A stretch of DNA of 64,000 bases from the NCBI GenBank assembly GCA_964590255.1, contig CAZPYA010000002.1, positions 1 through 64,000 of the forward strand. Direction: 5' to 3'. The DNA is from JAKIYB01 sp964590255. GTDB lineage: Bacteria; Armatimonadota; Hebobacteria; CAIYQO01. Made by a program: the position numbers and the translations under genes. The notes below the pieces were generated by a model. The model searched no databases and was not told where the DNA came from. It saw only the letters and a program-made list of their open reading frames with translations. Positions 34,274 through 42,198 of the stretch are shown here, piece by piece (position 1 is the stretch's first letter; every line of letters begins with the position of its first letter).

Positions 34274-35272
34274 TTACCCTTCGGTAAACGGCGCCAGCGT
34301 CTCCTCCGGCAGCGCCAGCAGCGTATGCGCCTCGAAGCAGATGATCCCCTCGGCGCCGTGGTCGAGAGCGGCCTGCGCCAGTGCGCGCACGTCGCCGGCG
34401 GTCATGGCGGCTTTCAGGCCCAGGCCCTGGCAGTGTGTCGTGCGGGTGGGCTGCAGCAGGTGCGCGGCGAGGTCGGTGTAGCGCCCCACCATCAGCGGCG
34501 ACCAGTTGTAGTTCATCGGGTAGACGGCGTCCAGCAGTCCGTCGCGGCACCAGTCGGCCCAGTCCTGCCCCAGGTCGTACATGATGGACGGGTAATAGGG
34601 GAAGACGGCAGCGGTGAGATCTTTCCCCCTGCCGTGCGCGAGGTTAGCGACCGACTCCACAAAGCGGCGGATGTGGCCGGTGCGCCAGCGCACATAGGCA
34701 TCGAAGGCCGGGCCTTCCCACCCGCCGGGCAACACGTCCTCCAGCAGGTTGAAGCCATACTCGTCGCGGAACTCCGCCTGGCAGGCGGCGCAGTAGCAGG
34801 CGTCGGTGTCGGGGTAGCGGATGTAGTCGAGATGCAGCGCGTCCACCGCCGGATATTTGTCAACCAGTTCGCGGAAGACGGTTAACTGATGGGCCTGGGT
34901 CTCGTCGCGCGCGGGGCAGGACCAGGCGATGCCGTTGCCTTCCACGCGGTATTCACTGCCGTCTTTCTTCACCGCGCGGCAGGCGGGATGGGTGTCGATG
35001 AGCTTCGACGGCCCGGCCTCCGGAAAGACGCAGCTCCACGCCTCGAAGGTCATACCGTGGTCGTGCGCGCGGTCGATCATGTGGCCGAACAAGTCGCCCT
35101 GCTCAAAGCCGGGCTCGGTGTAGGCTACCTCGGACGGGTAGTAGATCGTACCCGTCCAGCTTTTGAACATGGTGATGAGGGTGTTGATGCCGCGCGCGGC
35201 GAGACCATCGACAATGGCGTCGATCTCCGCCGTCGAAGCGGGGAGGATATGCAGCCAGGTTCCAAGTCGCAT
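34274..35272 (-). CDS. GHL10-type glycosyl hydrolase-like protein (TIM barrel)
   Basis: 332 aa resembling the glycosyl-hydrolase-like family 10 (formerly DUF187) TIM barrels: INTLITMFKSWTGTIYYPSE, FEAWSCVFPEAG, VDALHLDYIRYPDTDACYC, and LLDAVYPMNYNW are typical barrel strands with acidic and aromatic residues. Possible catalytic acids are in LDYIRYPD. No signal peptide, so probably cytoplasmic. The ATG at 35272 has GGAG 6 nt upstream. The exact activity is not established for most of this family. Context (GH65, AnmK, GH15) supports a glycan-related role. Confidence 0.7.
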   Translation of the reverse strand: MRLGTWLHILPASTAEIDAIVDGLAARGINTLITMFKSWTGTIYYPSEVAYTEPGFEQGDLFGHMIDRAHDHGMTFEAWSCVFPEAGPSKLIDTHPACRAVKKDGSEYRVEGNGIAWSCPARDETQAHQLTVFRELVDKYPAVDALHLDYIRYPDTDACYCAACQAEFRDEYGFNLLEDVLPGGWEGPAFDAYVRWRTGHIRRFVESVANLAHGRGKDLTAAVFPYYPSIMYDLGQDWADWCRDGLLDAVYPMNYNWSPLMVGRYTDLAAHLLQPTRTTHCQGLGLKAAMTAGDVRALAQAALDHGAEGIICFEAHTLLALPEETLAPFTEG

Positions 35273-35431
35273 GGGATACTCCGGAAGATGAGATGGGGTT
35301 AGATTCGATGGCGAGGGATGCGGTTCCTGCACGATCATGCAGTCGGTGACAGGTCAACCCGTTTGTAGTGAGCCACGCAGCGGCGGAGTGGCGTTCGACC
35401 ATGCACACGGTGACTCGATCTGTAATCGGTA

Positions 35432-35475
35432 CTCCCCTCGCCCGGTTCGGGGAGGGGCTGGGGAGGGGTCCGATG
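35432..35475. repeat. Short palindromic GC-rich element
   Basis: CTCCCCTCGCCCGG-TT-CGGGGAGGGG and a trailing GGGGAGGGG: a divergent member of the CCCTCTCCC repeat family, just downstream of the small gene at 35487. Confidence 0.45.
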
Positions 35476-35486
35476 ATAGGCAAGCG

Positions 35487-35684
35487 TTATACCGTCTCAA
35501 AACCTTCGATGCGAGAGAGGTTGAGCGTGGCGAGGTCGACCATTTCGGCGACGTGCAGGGAGCGCTGGGTCGCATGCTTGCGGGCATGCAGCGGGCGTAC
35601 CAGCAGCATCGGCTGCGGCGCGATTTCGTGCAGCAGGCTGTCGAGATCGGTCGTCACGGTCACTTTCTGTTGACGTCGCGGCAT
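35487..35684 (-). CDS. Small hypothetical protein (65 aa)
   Basis: Not recognised. 65 aa starting MPRRQQKVTVTTDLDSLLHE, no membrane segment, and a basic N-terminus. GGAGTG lies 6 nt before the ATG and a clean TATAAT promoter lies 38 nt upstream, so it is probably expressed on its own. The upstream in-frame extension to 35750 would include the promoter and is rejected. The VTTDLDSLL start loosely recalls small DNA-binding or ribbon-helix proteins, but this is not strong. Confidence 0.5.
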   Translation of the reverse strand: MPRRQQKVTVTTDLDSLLHEIAPQPMLLVRPLHARKHATQRSLHVAEMVDLATLNLSRIEGFETV

Positions 35685-35721
35685 CAATGACACTCCTTTT
35701 TCGCGTCGCGGGGGTGCCTGT

Positions 35722-35727
35722 ATTATA
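35722..35727 (-). promoter_or_regulatory. -10 box (TATAAT) of the 65-aa gene
   Basis: Perfect TATAAT on the minus strand, about 37 nt upstream of the start at 35684, with a GGAG ribosome site in between: a normal leadered promoter. Confidence 0.5.
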
Positions 35728-35761
35728 GCGAAAACGGAAGTTTGCGGCAATGGCGTGATCG

Positions 35762-36946
35762 TTAACCCCCGCGAGAACCGGGAACGATTTTCCCGAGAAT
35801 GACCGGGTGCCCCGCGCCGGTAGCGGCGGGCACGTTGTTGGGCACGCCGCAGAGCGTAGCGTGACCGAGCAGCGCAAACGCGATGGCCTCCTTGGCATCG
35901 CTGGGGATGCCATAGTCTTCGTGTGCCCGCAGGGCGATGCCGGGGAGGCGATCCGCAAGCATGCGCACCAACGTCGGGTTATACCGCCCGCCGCCGCCAA
36001 GGATGACGGCGTCGATATTTGGCGGTAGGAAGTCGCGGATGGCGCGGGCGATGCTCTCGGCGGTGAGGGCGGTGACAGTGGCGATGACGTCCTCTACCCG
36101 CTCGCAAGTCCATTCCAGAAACTGCTGAATGTCGGCAGCGTAGTGCGCGCCGAACGTCTCGCGCCCGGTGGATTTCGGCGGAGCCTGGCGGAAGTAGGGG
36201 TGGTCCATCAACCGCGCCAGCAGGTCGTCGCGCACCGTGCCGCGGGCGGCGAGGGCGCCGTCGATGTCATACGCCTGCGCGCCGCGAGTGAGGCGTTCCG
36301 CCAGCGCGTTAATGACCATGTTGCCGGGGCCGGTGTCGAAGGCGACGAGGTCGGCGGGGCTGCCGCCGCGCGGCAGGTAGGTGACGTTGGCGATGCCGCC
36401 GATGTTGAGCATCACCACGGATTCCGCGTCGCCGTGGAAAAGCAGGTAATCGGCGAAGGGCACCAGTGGCGCGCCCTGCCCCCCGGCGGCAATGTCGCGC
36501 GGGCGGAAGTCGGCCACGGTGAGCAGGCCGGTGCGCTCGGCGATAACGCACGGTTCCCCGAGCTGCAGCGTCGCCCCCGGCTGGCCCTCGGCGGGGGGAA
36601 TGTGCCACACCGTTTGCCCATGCGAGGCGACGGCGTCCACCTCGGCGGGTGTCAACCCCGCTGAGTCGATGGCAGCCAGCGCCGCCTGGGCAAACACTTC
36701 GCCCAGCCACATGTTCCCCGCCGTCAGCCCCGGCAGCGACACCGTCTCCCCGATCATCCCGGCGATGCGCGCGCGCTCGGTGTCGGTATACTGGCGCGTG
36801 TAAAAGCCCAGCAGCGTCCAGGAGGCCGGCGGGATCTCCTCGTCGATCTCCACCAGCGCCGCGTCGACGCCGTCCAGCGAGGTGCCGGACATCAGGCCGA
36901 CGATGCGGCGCGGGCGAGTGGGCCAGGATTCGGGTGATGGGATCAT
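35762..36946 (-). CDS. anmK: Anhydro-N-acetylmuramic acid kinase AnmK
   Basis: 394 aa. AnmK phosphorylates and opens 1,6-anhydro-MurNAc from recycled peptidoglycan. The ATP-binding ASKHA fold opens with IVGLMSGTSLDGVDAAL (from residue 15). Further signatures are ASHGQTVWHIP, LNIGGIANVTYLP, FDTGPGNM and ILGGGGRYNPTLV. The longer upstream frame is rejected because a TATAAT box ends 6 nt before this ATG and homology starts here. No ribosome site is present, which suggests a leaderless message. Peptidoglycan recycling through AnmK fits a diderm cell. Confidence 0.92.
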   Translation of the reverse strand: MIPSPESWPTRPRRIVGLMSGTSLDGVDAALVEIDEEIPPASWTLLGFYTRQYTDTERARIAGMIGETVSLPGLTAGNMWLGEVFAQAALAAIDSAGLTPAEVDAVASHGQTVWHIPPAEGQPGATLQLGEPCVIAERTGLLTVADFRPRDIAAGGQGAPLVPFADYLLFHGDAESVVMLNIGGIANVTYLPRGGSPADLVAFDTGPGNMVINALAERLTRGAQAYDIDGALAARGTVRDDLLARLMDHPYFRQAPPKSTGRETFGAHYAADIQQFLEWTCERVEDVIATVTALTAESIARAIRDFLPPNIDAVILGGGGRYNPTLVRMLADRLPGIALRAHEDYGIPSDAKEAIAFALLGHATLCGVPNNVPAATGAGHPVILGKIVPGSRGG

Positions 36947-36952
36947 AGGGGT

Positions 36953-36958
36953 ATTATA
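36953..36958 (-). promoter_or_regulatory. -10 box (TATAAT) of anmK, leaderless layout
   Basis: TATAAT on the minus strand separated from the anmK ATG by only 6 nt (ACCCCT). No Shine-Dalgarno. Confidence 0.6.
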
Positions 36959-36993
36959 ACCACAGGGACACGGAGCGCACAGAGGGAAAGGAA
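36959..36993. repeat. CACGGAG-type dispersed intergenic repeat, copy 1
   Basis: ACCACAGGGACACGGAGCG then CACAGAGG: a degenerate member of the repeat also seen at 38059-38086 and, inverted, at 38819-38853. It lies upstream of the anmK promoter. Confidence 0.5.
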
Positions 36994-37043
36994 AATTGCC
37001 CCGTGCCGCGTAATCTGTAGTCATCATTTCGGAGGATCTCACA

Positions 37044-38039
37044 ATGCACGTTCTTTTCATCGGCGGCACCGGCACTATCAGCGAGGCGGTTTCGCGCATC
37101 GCGGTGGAGCGGGGGATTGATCTCACGGTAATGAACCGTGGCAACCGGAGCGTGGATATTCCTAACGCAGTTACCGTGCTGCGCGGTGACGTGCGCAACC
37201 TGCCGGAGGCGGAGGGGCTGCTGCGGGGGCGGCACTTCGACGTGGTGGTGGACTGGGTGGCGTATGCGCCGGAGCAGATCGAGATGGACCTGGCGCTCTT
37301 TGGCGGGCGAACCGACCAGTTCATCTTAATCTCCTCGGCGTCGGCCTACCAGAAGCCGCCGGTGCATTACAAAATCACCGAGAGTACCCCGCTGGCCAAC
37401 CCTTACTGGCAATACTCGCGCAACAAGATCGCCGCCGAAGAACGGCTGATGCGGGCCTATCGCGACGACGGCTTCCCCATCACCATCGTGCGCCCCTCTT
37501 ACACCTACGGGCGCACCTACGTGCCGTGGGCAGTGGGCTGCGGGTGGACTATCGTCGACCGCATTCGCAAGGGGAAGAAACTCATCGTGCACGGCGACGG
37601 GCAGAGCCTGTGGACCATCACCCACAACACCGATTTCGCGAAGGGCATCATCGGCCTGTTCGGCAACCAGCAGGCCATCGGCGAGGCGTTCCACATCACC
37701 TCCGACGAGGTCCTCACCTGGGACCAGATTGCCCACGCGCTCTGCGCCGGCGCCGGGGTCACGCCCAACCTCATCCACATCCCCTCCGACTTCATCAATA
37801 AATACGCCCCCGGCATCGGCGCCGGCCTCATCGGCGACAAGGCCTGCAGCATGGTGATGGACAACAGCAAACTCAAGCGCGTCGTGCCCGACTTCGTGGC
37901 GACGGTGCCCTTCAAAGTGGGCGTCGCCGACGCCATCCGCTACCACGACGCCGACCCGGCGCGGCAGGCGGTGAACGCGGAGCTGGACGAGGTGCTGGAC
38001 AGGATTACCGCGGCGTATGAGTGGGCGTTTCTGGTGTAG
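37044..38039 (+). CDS. NAD-dependent epimerase/dehydratase (extended SDR)
   Basis: 331 aa. A Rossmann GGTGTISEAV motif lies at residues 7-16, and an acidic/NRG strand end follows (LTVMNRGN). Active-site signatures are ISSASAY and YSRNK (YxxxK, about residue 122-126). HGDGQSLWTITHNTDFAKGI matches atypical sugar-nucleotide or RNA-associated SDRs (the CSP41/isoflavone-reductase-like group). It likely acts on an NDP-sugar or a related keto compound. GGAGG lies 8 nt upstream of the ATG. It is divergent from anmK, sharing a 97-nt promoter region. Confidence 0.8.
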   Translation: MHVLFIGGTGTISEAVSRIAVERGIDLTVMNRGNRSVDIPNAVTVLRGDVRNLPEAEGLLRGRHFDVVVDWVAYAPEQIEMDLALFGGRTDQFILISSASAYQKPPVHYKITESTPLANPYWQYSRNKIAAEERLMRAYRDDGFPITIVRPSYTYGRTYVPWAVGCGWTIVDRIRKGKKLIVHGDGQSLWTITHNTDFAKGIIGLFGNQQAIGEAFHITSDEVLTWDQIAHALCAGAGVTPNLIHIPSDFINKYAPGIGAGLIGDKACSMVMDNSKLKRVVPDFVATVPFKVGVADAIRYHDADPARQAVNAELDEVLDRITAAYEWAFLV

Positions 38040-38058
38040 GGGTAGGATTTGGGGTTGA

Positions 38059-38086
38059 ACCACGGAGACACGGAGGACGCAGAGGA
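38059..38086. repeat. CACGGAG-type dispersed intergenic repeat, copy 2
   Basis: ACCACGGAGACACGGAGGAC followed by GCAGAGG. The same word family is at 36959 and, inverted, at 38819-38853. It precedes the MNT/HEPN pair. Confidence 0.5.
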
Positions 38087-38130
38087 TTAGGGAAAGGGGG
38101 CGGGGCAGATGCCGCACCCCTTTTCTGTGA

Positions 38131-38136
38131 TATAAT
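38131..38136 (+). promoter_or_regulatory. -10 box (TATAAT) of the MNT antitoxin, leaderless layout
   Basis: Perfect TATAAT, 7 nt before ATG 38144, no ribosome site. Confidence 0.6.
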
Positions 38137-38143
38137 ACCTGCA

Positions 38144-38452
38144 ATGGTTTCTCAAGTTCAGGAGCATCTGGATGCGATTCGCACGCTGTGCCGCGAGCAT
38201 CATGTGGCACGGCTTTATGTGTTTGGTTCGGCCGCATGCGGCGCGTTCCGACCTGGTGTGAGCGATTTCGACTTTCTGGTGACGTTTACCCCGCTGACTC
38301 CTCACGAGCACCGCGTGGCCTACTTTGGTCTCATTGATGCGCTCGAAGCGCTATTGCACACCCCGGTAGATCTGGTCGAGGAACCGGCCATCCGCAACCC
38401 ATACTTTCGCGAAGAAGTTGAAGAGACACGGGTGATGCTGTATGCAGCGTAG
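38144..38452 (+). CDS. mntA: MntA-type nucleotidyltransferase antitoxin
   Basis: 102-aa minimal nucleotidyltransferase. The Pol-beta motif G28-S29 ... D41-F-D43 (GSAACGAFRPGVSDFDFLV) is intact. MntA neutralises the HepT RNase toxin by AMPylating a tyrosine beside its active site, as known for HEPN/MNT type VII modules. The longer upstream frame is rejected because the -10 box lies inside it. The stop overlaps the following hepT start by 11 nt, the normal order for this operon. Confidence 0.85.
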   Translation: MVSQVQEHLDAIRTLCREHHVARLYVFGSAACGAFRPGVSDFDFLVTFTPLTPHEHRVAYFGLIDALEALLHTPVDLVEEPAIRNPYFREEVEETRVMLYAA

Positions 38453-38782
38453 CGTGAAGAAATGGCTGTATGATGTACGGGATGCCTGCCTGGCGATTCA
38501 CCACTTTGTCAGTGGATTGACGCTGGATGAGTATCGTGCAAGCGAATTAATCACATCTGCCGTCGAATGTAAATTTGAAATTATCGGAGAAGCCACATTA
38601 ATCGTATCCGACATCAGGATGCAACTGTCGAAGCCCGCCTCTCGCATGCCCGTGATATCATTCGCTTCCGCAATCATCTCATACATGGTTATGATGTCAT
38701 CGATGTAAGCATTGTATGGGACATCATCGAGCGTGACCTACCTGCGCTCCTTCAGCAAGTCGAAGCTATCATACGCGAGTAA
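38442..38782 (+). pseudogene. hepT: HepT (DUF86/HEPN) toxin with a 1-nt frameshift
   Basis: The frame from ATG 38442 reads a normal DUF86 N-terminus (VKKWLYDVRDACLAIHHFV to FEIIGEATL). From about 38600 the homology continues in another frame: NRIRHQDA, then RDIIRFRNHLIHGYDVIDVS and VWDIIERDLPALLQQVEAII, ending at TAA 38780-38782. The HepT catalytic/AMPylation motif R-x4-H-x-Y (RNHLIHGY) is in the second frame. Restoring one A in the TTAAT run at about 38599-38603 would rejoin the parts. Either the toxin is inactivated or the assembly has lost one base. It is translationally coupled to mntA. Confidence 0.82.
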
Positions 38783-38818
38783 AAGAGGCCCTACTTCCAC
38801 CGAGCCCCCTACCCATTC

Positions 38819-38853
38819 GCCTCTGTGCCCTTTGTGTCTCTGTGTTTAATCTC
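38819..38853. repeat. CACGGAG-type dispersed intergenic repeat, copy 3 (inverted)
   Basis: CGCCTCTGTGCCCTTTGTGT then CTCTGTGTTTAA, the inverted counterpart of the repeat at 36959 and 38059. It ends at the prfA stop codon. Confidence 0.5.
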
Positions 38854-39966
38854 AATCCAGCGCCGACGACAGCTCTCCCAGTTGTTCCATCCGCTCCGCG
38901 GCGAGCATGGCATCGAAGATGTCCTGAATGTCGCCGTTCATCATGCCGGGGACGTTGTGCCAGCTCACAATGATGCGGTGGTCGGTGATGCGGTTTTGCG
39001 GGTAGTTGTAGGTGCGAATTTTCTCGCTGCGGTCGCCACTGCCCACCTGCGAGCGGCGTTCGGATTCGATGAGCAGCCGCTGCTTTTCGATCTCGAAGTG
39101 GAGATGGATCGCACGGCGGAGTGTGTCTCCGCTTCCAGCAGGCGGGTGCGCAGCACGCGCATGGCCTTTTCGCGGTTTTGCTTCTGGCTGCGCTCGTCCT
39201 GGCACTGCACTACCATGCCGGTGGGGATGTGGATGAGGCGCACCGCGGTCTCGTTTTTCTGCACGTTCTGGCCACCGGCCCCCTGCGACAGACATGTCTC
39301 CATGCGGATGTCGCGGTCGTCGATCTGCACGTCCACCTCTTCCGCTTCCGGCATCACCGCCACGGTGGCGGTGGAGGTGTGGATGCGCCCGCTGCTCTCG
39401 GTGGCGGGCACGCGCTGCACGCGGTGCACGCCGGACTCGAACTTGAAGATGCCGTAGACGCTGTCGCCGGTGATGGAGAAGATGACTTCCTTGTAACCGC
39501 CGATGCCTTGCTCGCTGGCGCTCATCACCTCCACCCGCCAGCCGCGGGCCTCGGCGTAGCGCGCATACATGCGAAAAAGGTCGCCGGCGAAGAGCGAGGC
39601 TTCGTCGCCCCCCGCGCCGGCGCGGATTTCCACGATGATGTTTTTATCCTCGTAGGGGTCTTTCGGCAGCAGTTGGATAGCCAGGTCGCGCTCGATGCGC
39701 GCCTTGCGCGCGGTGAGGTCGTCGATTTCCGCCTGCGCCATTTCGCGCAGCTCACGGTCGCTCTCTTCGCGCAGCATCACCCGCGCGTCTTCCAGTTGCG
39801 TCTCCGCCTCTTTGAGGTCGCGGAAGTTGACGACGAGCTTCTCCAGGTCGGAATACTGCTTGGAGAGCTGCCGCAGCCGCGACGGATCGCTGGCCACCTC
39901 AGGGTTGGCCAGTTCTTCAGCGAGCGACTCGAAAGTGCGTTCCAGTTCAATAAGATGTTCGCGCAT
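38852..39966 (-). CDS. prfA: Peptide chain release factor 1 (RF1), reading frame broken by a 35-nt insertion
   Basis: RF1 reads UAA/UAG stop codons and releases the peptide. Start at 39966: residues 1-280 are normal, with PAT recognition tripeptide (187-189; HRVQRVPATESSGR) and GGQ catalytic loop (231-233; SQGAGGQNVQK). After LRTRLLEAE (279-280) a 35-nt insertion (39092-39126) shifts the frame. The normal ending (EKQRLLIESERRSQVGSGD, DRSEKIRTYNYPQNRITDHR) continues in another frame to 38852. Without the insertion the protein would be about 359 aa, the canonical size. Unless recoded or a sequence error, the gene makes a protein lacking its normal C-terminus, although RF1 is normally essential. 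A TACAAT box 8 nt before the ATG suggests a leaderless mRNA. Confidence 0.9.
39092..39126 (-). other. 35-nt insertion in prfA with matched flanks and hairpin potential
   Basis: Read on the minus strand, GCGGAG is followed by 32 extra nt plus a second GAG, then ATCGAAAAG. GAGA is present on both sides. GAAGCGGAGA upstream pairs with TCTCCACTTC inside the insert (9 of 10). Removing the 35 nt restores a perfect RF1 sequence (LLEAEIEKQRLL). Confidence 0.8.
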
Positions 39967-39974
39967 AGCGTCAT

Positions 39975-39980
39975 ATTGTA
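39975..39980 (-). promoter_or_regulatory. -10 box (TACAAT) of prfA, leaderless layout
   Basis: TACAAT on the minus strand, 8 nt before the prfA ATG, without Shine-Dalgarno. Confidence 0.5.
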
Positions 39981-40033
39981 GCCGATTTCGCGGAATTCGT
40001 CTGCCCGCAGGGGAGCGGTCAGTGGGATTCGTA

Positions 40034-40186
40034 GCGCGTGCCCGCTGTGGCACGCGAGGTTGACGACGCTGCTACCCGTGAGAGAGGAACCACCCCGGTA
40101 ACGCATGTCATACACGGGGTGGCTCCTCTATTGCGGAATGCCAGTGCGTCGGCCTGGCGGGCCACCGCGGGCCCGCGCTACAGATG
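40034..40186. repeat. REP-like GC-rich hairpin cluster between prfA and GH15
   Basis: CGCGTGCC-CGCTGT-GGCACGCG, then a larger imperfect hairpin from GAACCACCCCGG to CGGGGTGGCTC, then CGGGCCACCGCGGGCCCGCG. The 17-nt word at 40093-40109 recurs at 5362-5378 with one mismatch. No gene. Confidence 0.6.
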
Positions 40187-40200
40187 GGCAAATGCACGAG

Positions 40201-42132
40201 TTACAGATGGGTAAGTTGGTCCAGCAGCAACGCGCATTGCACATAGGAGGACATCGCCCAGCCGTGGGGCACGGCCCAGTGGTAGAGGGTGTCGCTGCCG
40301 ATGAGTTCGGGCAGCAGGCCGGTGGCGGTGCCGCGGGCGATGACGGTGCGCAGGTAGCGCGTGGCGGCGTCGCGGTAGGCGCGGGTCTTTTCCGGGTCGG
40401 TCTGGCGGAAGTGCAGCGCCAGGCGCAGCATCACGCGCGCCAGCCATAGCGTATTCACCCCGCCGGCGGCGCCGCCGCCGTAGTCGTCGCCCTCGTGGCG
40501 CATGATGCCTTCGCCTTCGGGCAGCATACGGGTGAGGCGTTCGCGGATCGTCGCCACCATCTGCTCGACGATAGCGCGCTCGTTGGGGTCATCGAGCGAG
40601 AGCATATTGAACGGATCAAAGACGCCGAGCATGGACGAATCGACGCCCCAGTCGATGTCGCCCGCTTCGGTGAAGCCGCGGGCGAAGAACTCACTGTTCC
40701 AGCACTGCTCCAGCAGCACGCGCTTGATGCGGTCGGCGGCGGCGCCCCAGCGCGCGGCCGGCTCCGTCTCGCCGCGCAGGCTCGCCCACGCGGCGGCGAC
40801 GCGAAAGGCGGCATAGATAGAGGCATTGGAATAGGTGAAGCTGCCGCGGAACTTTTCCCACAGGTCGAAGGCCTGGCCGTGCAGCCCGTGGCCGTTCAGC
40901 GTGTTATACAGGTATTCGGCGGCCAGCCGCGCCACTTCCCAGTAGCGCTCGTGGAAGCCCGGGCGTTCATTGGCGGGGAGCAATTCGGCGTGTATCCCCA
41001 GCGCGTGTAACATCGAGCCGGTCTGGTCGATCTGGATGGAGTCGAGGAAGCTGCACCACCCCGGGCCGCGGTCGCCGTTCACCCAGTAGCGCTGCTCCCA
41101 GTAGCCTTCCTTGTGCTGGGTCACCCGCGCCCACTCGAAGAAGCGCTCCACCATCGCCGGGTAACCGGCTTCCTCCAGTGCCAGCACCACCTCGGCGGCG
41201 TCGCGCGGCCATACGAAGCCGTAGCCGCCACACTCCTCGAACATCGGGTCGAACTCCGGCGCGGCCAGCACCGAGCCGTAGCGCTCGTCGTAGAGCAGCC
41301 GCGTCGCCAGCAGGCAGCGGTAGTAGATGTCCGTCAGGTCGGCGTCGAGGTGCACCGGCGCGGCCTGGGCCAGCCAAGTATCCCACCAGTGGTCGGCGAT
41401 CTCATACAGCGCCAGGAAGCCCTGTTCGCGCGCGGTGCGCAGTTGGGTAAGGGCGGCCGGCTCGGTGGGCGCGGCGGAGAGGATAAGAGTGCGGGTGATC
41501 TCCGCGCCTTGCTCCAGGTGAAACGACCAGGCGTGGGCGGTGTCGACGTCGCCCAGCTCTTCGCGCTGGTGGTTCAGCCGGCCGTCGGCCATGTCCGCCT
41601 TCGCGCTGTTGTGCATTCCCGCCTTGCCAATTTGCGTGGCGTCGGGGCGGTCGCCGCCCATGGCCACGCAGATGTGCCGCCAGTACTGCACGATGGCACC
41701 CTCGTCGTCCAGCCGTCGAGCGCTGTTTTTGCGCGGCGTCTCGCCCAGCCGCAGGAAGAGGTATTGCATCAGCGCGCCGTCGCGGGGCGCCACGCCCAGG
41801 TTGCGCACACGGAAGCGGCGCACCAGCAGGTCGCGGCGCGGATGCACCAGGTCGGTGATCTGCACCTCCAGCCCGGTTTCCGGGTGGAAGAGATCGGTGA
41901 TGAGGATGTTGCGGCGGGGCAGGTACGACTGGCGCGCTACCCAGTCGCGTTCGTAGGTCCAGCTCAACCGGCCGTCGCCGGGCGCGCCCAGATATACCGC
42001 CACCATGCCTTCCTGCAGGTTCTGCGGATAGTCGATATGCGGATAGAACAGGGTCATCAGCTCGCCGGCCCGCCCCAGCGTGACGAGCATGTGCGAATTC
42101 CCCAGCACGGCATTCGGTTGATATACAGGCAT
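40201..42132 (-). CDS. Glycoside hydrolase family 15-like protein (glucoamylase/glucodextranase type)
   Basis: 643 aa. The N-terminal beta-sandwich (about 1-270; GNSHMLVTLGRAGELMTLFYP) precedes an (alpha/alpha)6 barrel with GYGFVWPRDAAEVVLAL, the catalytic acid in FDLWEKFRGSFTYSNA (Glu near 428) and the catalytic base region LLPELIGSDTLYHWAVPHGW near 610. GH15 enzymes release glucose from alpha-glucans by inversion. No signal peptide, so probably cytoplasmic, acting on storage glucan or imported oligosaccharide. GAAGGA lies upstream of the ATG. It may act together with the GH65 enzyme. Confidence 0.86.
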   Translation of the reverse strand: MPVYQPNAVLGNSHMLVTLGRAGELMTLFYPHIDYPQNLQEGMVAVYLGAPGDGRLSWTYERDWVARQSYLPRRNILITDLFHPETGLEVQITDLVHPRRDLLVRRFRVRNLGVAPRDGALMQYLFLRLGETPRKNSARRLDDEGAIVQYWRHICVAMGGDRPDATQIGKAGMHNSAKADMADGRLNHQREELGDVDTAHAWSFHLEQGAEITRTLILSAAPTEPAALTQLRTAREQGFLALYEIADHWWDTWLAQAAPVHLDADLTDIYYRCLLATRLLYDERYGSVLAAPEFDPMFEECGGYGFVWPRDAAEVVLALEEAGYPAMVERFFEWARVTQHKEGYWEQRYWVNGDRGPGWCSFLDSIQIDQTGSMLHALGIHAELLPANERPGFHERYWEVARLAAEYLYNTLNGHGLHGQAFDLWEKFRGSFTYSNASIYAAFRVAAAWASLRGETEPAARWGAAADRIKRVLLEQCWNSEFFARGFTEAGDIDWGVDSSMLGVFDPFNMLSLDDPNERAIVEQMVATIRERLTRMLPEGEGIMRHEGDDYGGGAAGGVNTLWLARVMLRLALHFRQTDPEKTRAYRDAATRYLRTVIARGTATGLLPELIGSDTLYHWAVPHGWAMSSYVQCALLLDQLTHL

Positions 42133-42144
42133 GCGTGATCCTTC

Positions 42145-42170
42145 TTGGGCTGTCGGCTATCGGCTGTCGG
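42145..42170. repeat. 26-nt dispersed repeat (CCGATAGCC type), copy 2 (inverted)
   Basis: TTGGGCTGTCGGCTATCGGC and the following 6 nt form the reverse complement of 27948-27973 with about two mismatches. Upstream of the GH15 start. Confidence 0.55.
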
Positions 42171-42198
42171 TGCCCGCGGACAGACTACAGCGTTTATG

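Noticed and set aside
36966..37324. N-terminal extension of anmK upstream of 36946
   Set aside because: It runs through the promoter and a dispersed repeat and overlaps the divergent SDR gene. AnmK homology starts at the chosen ATG.
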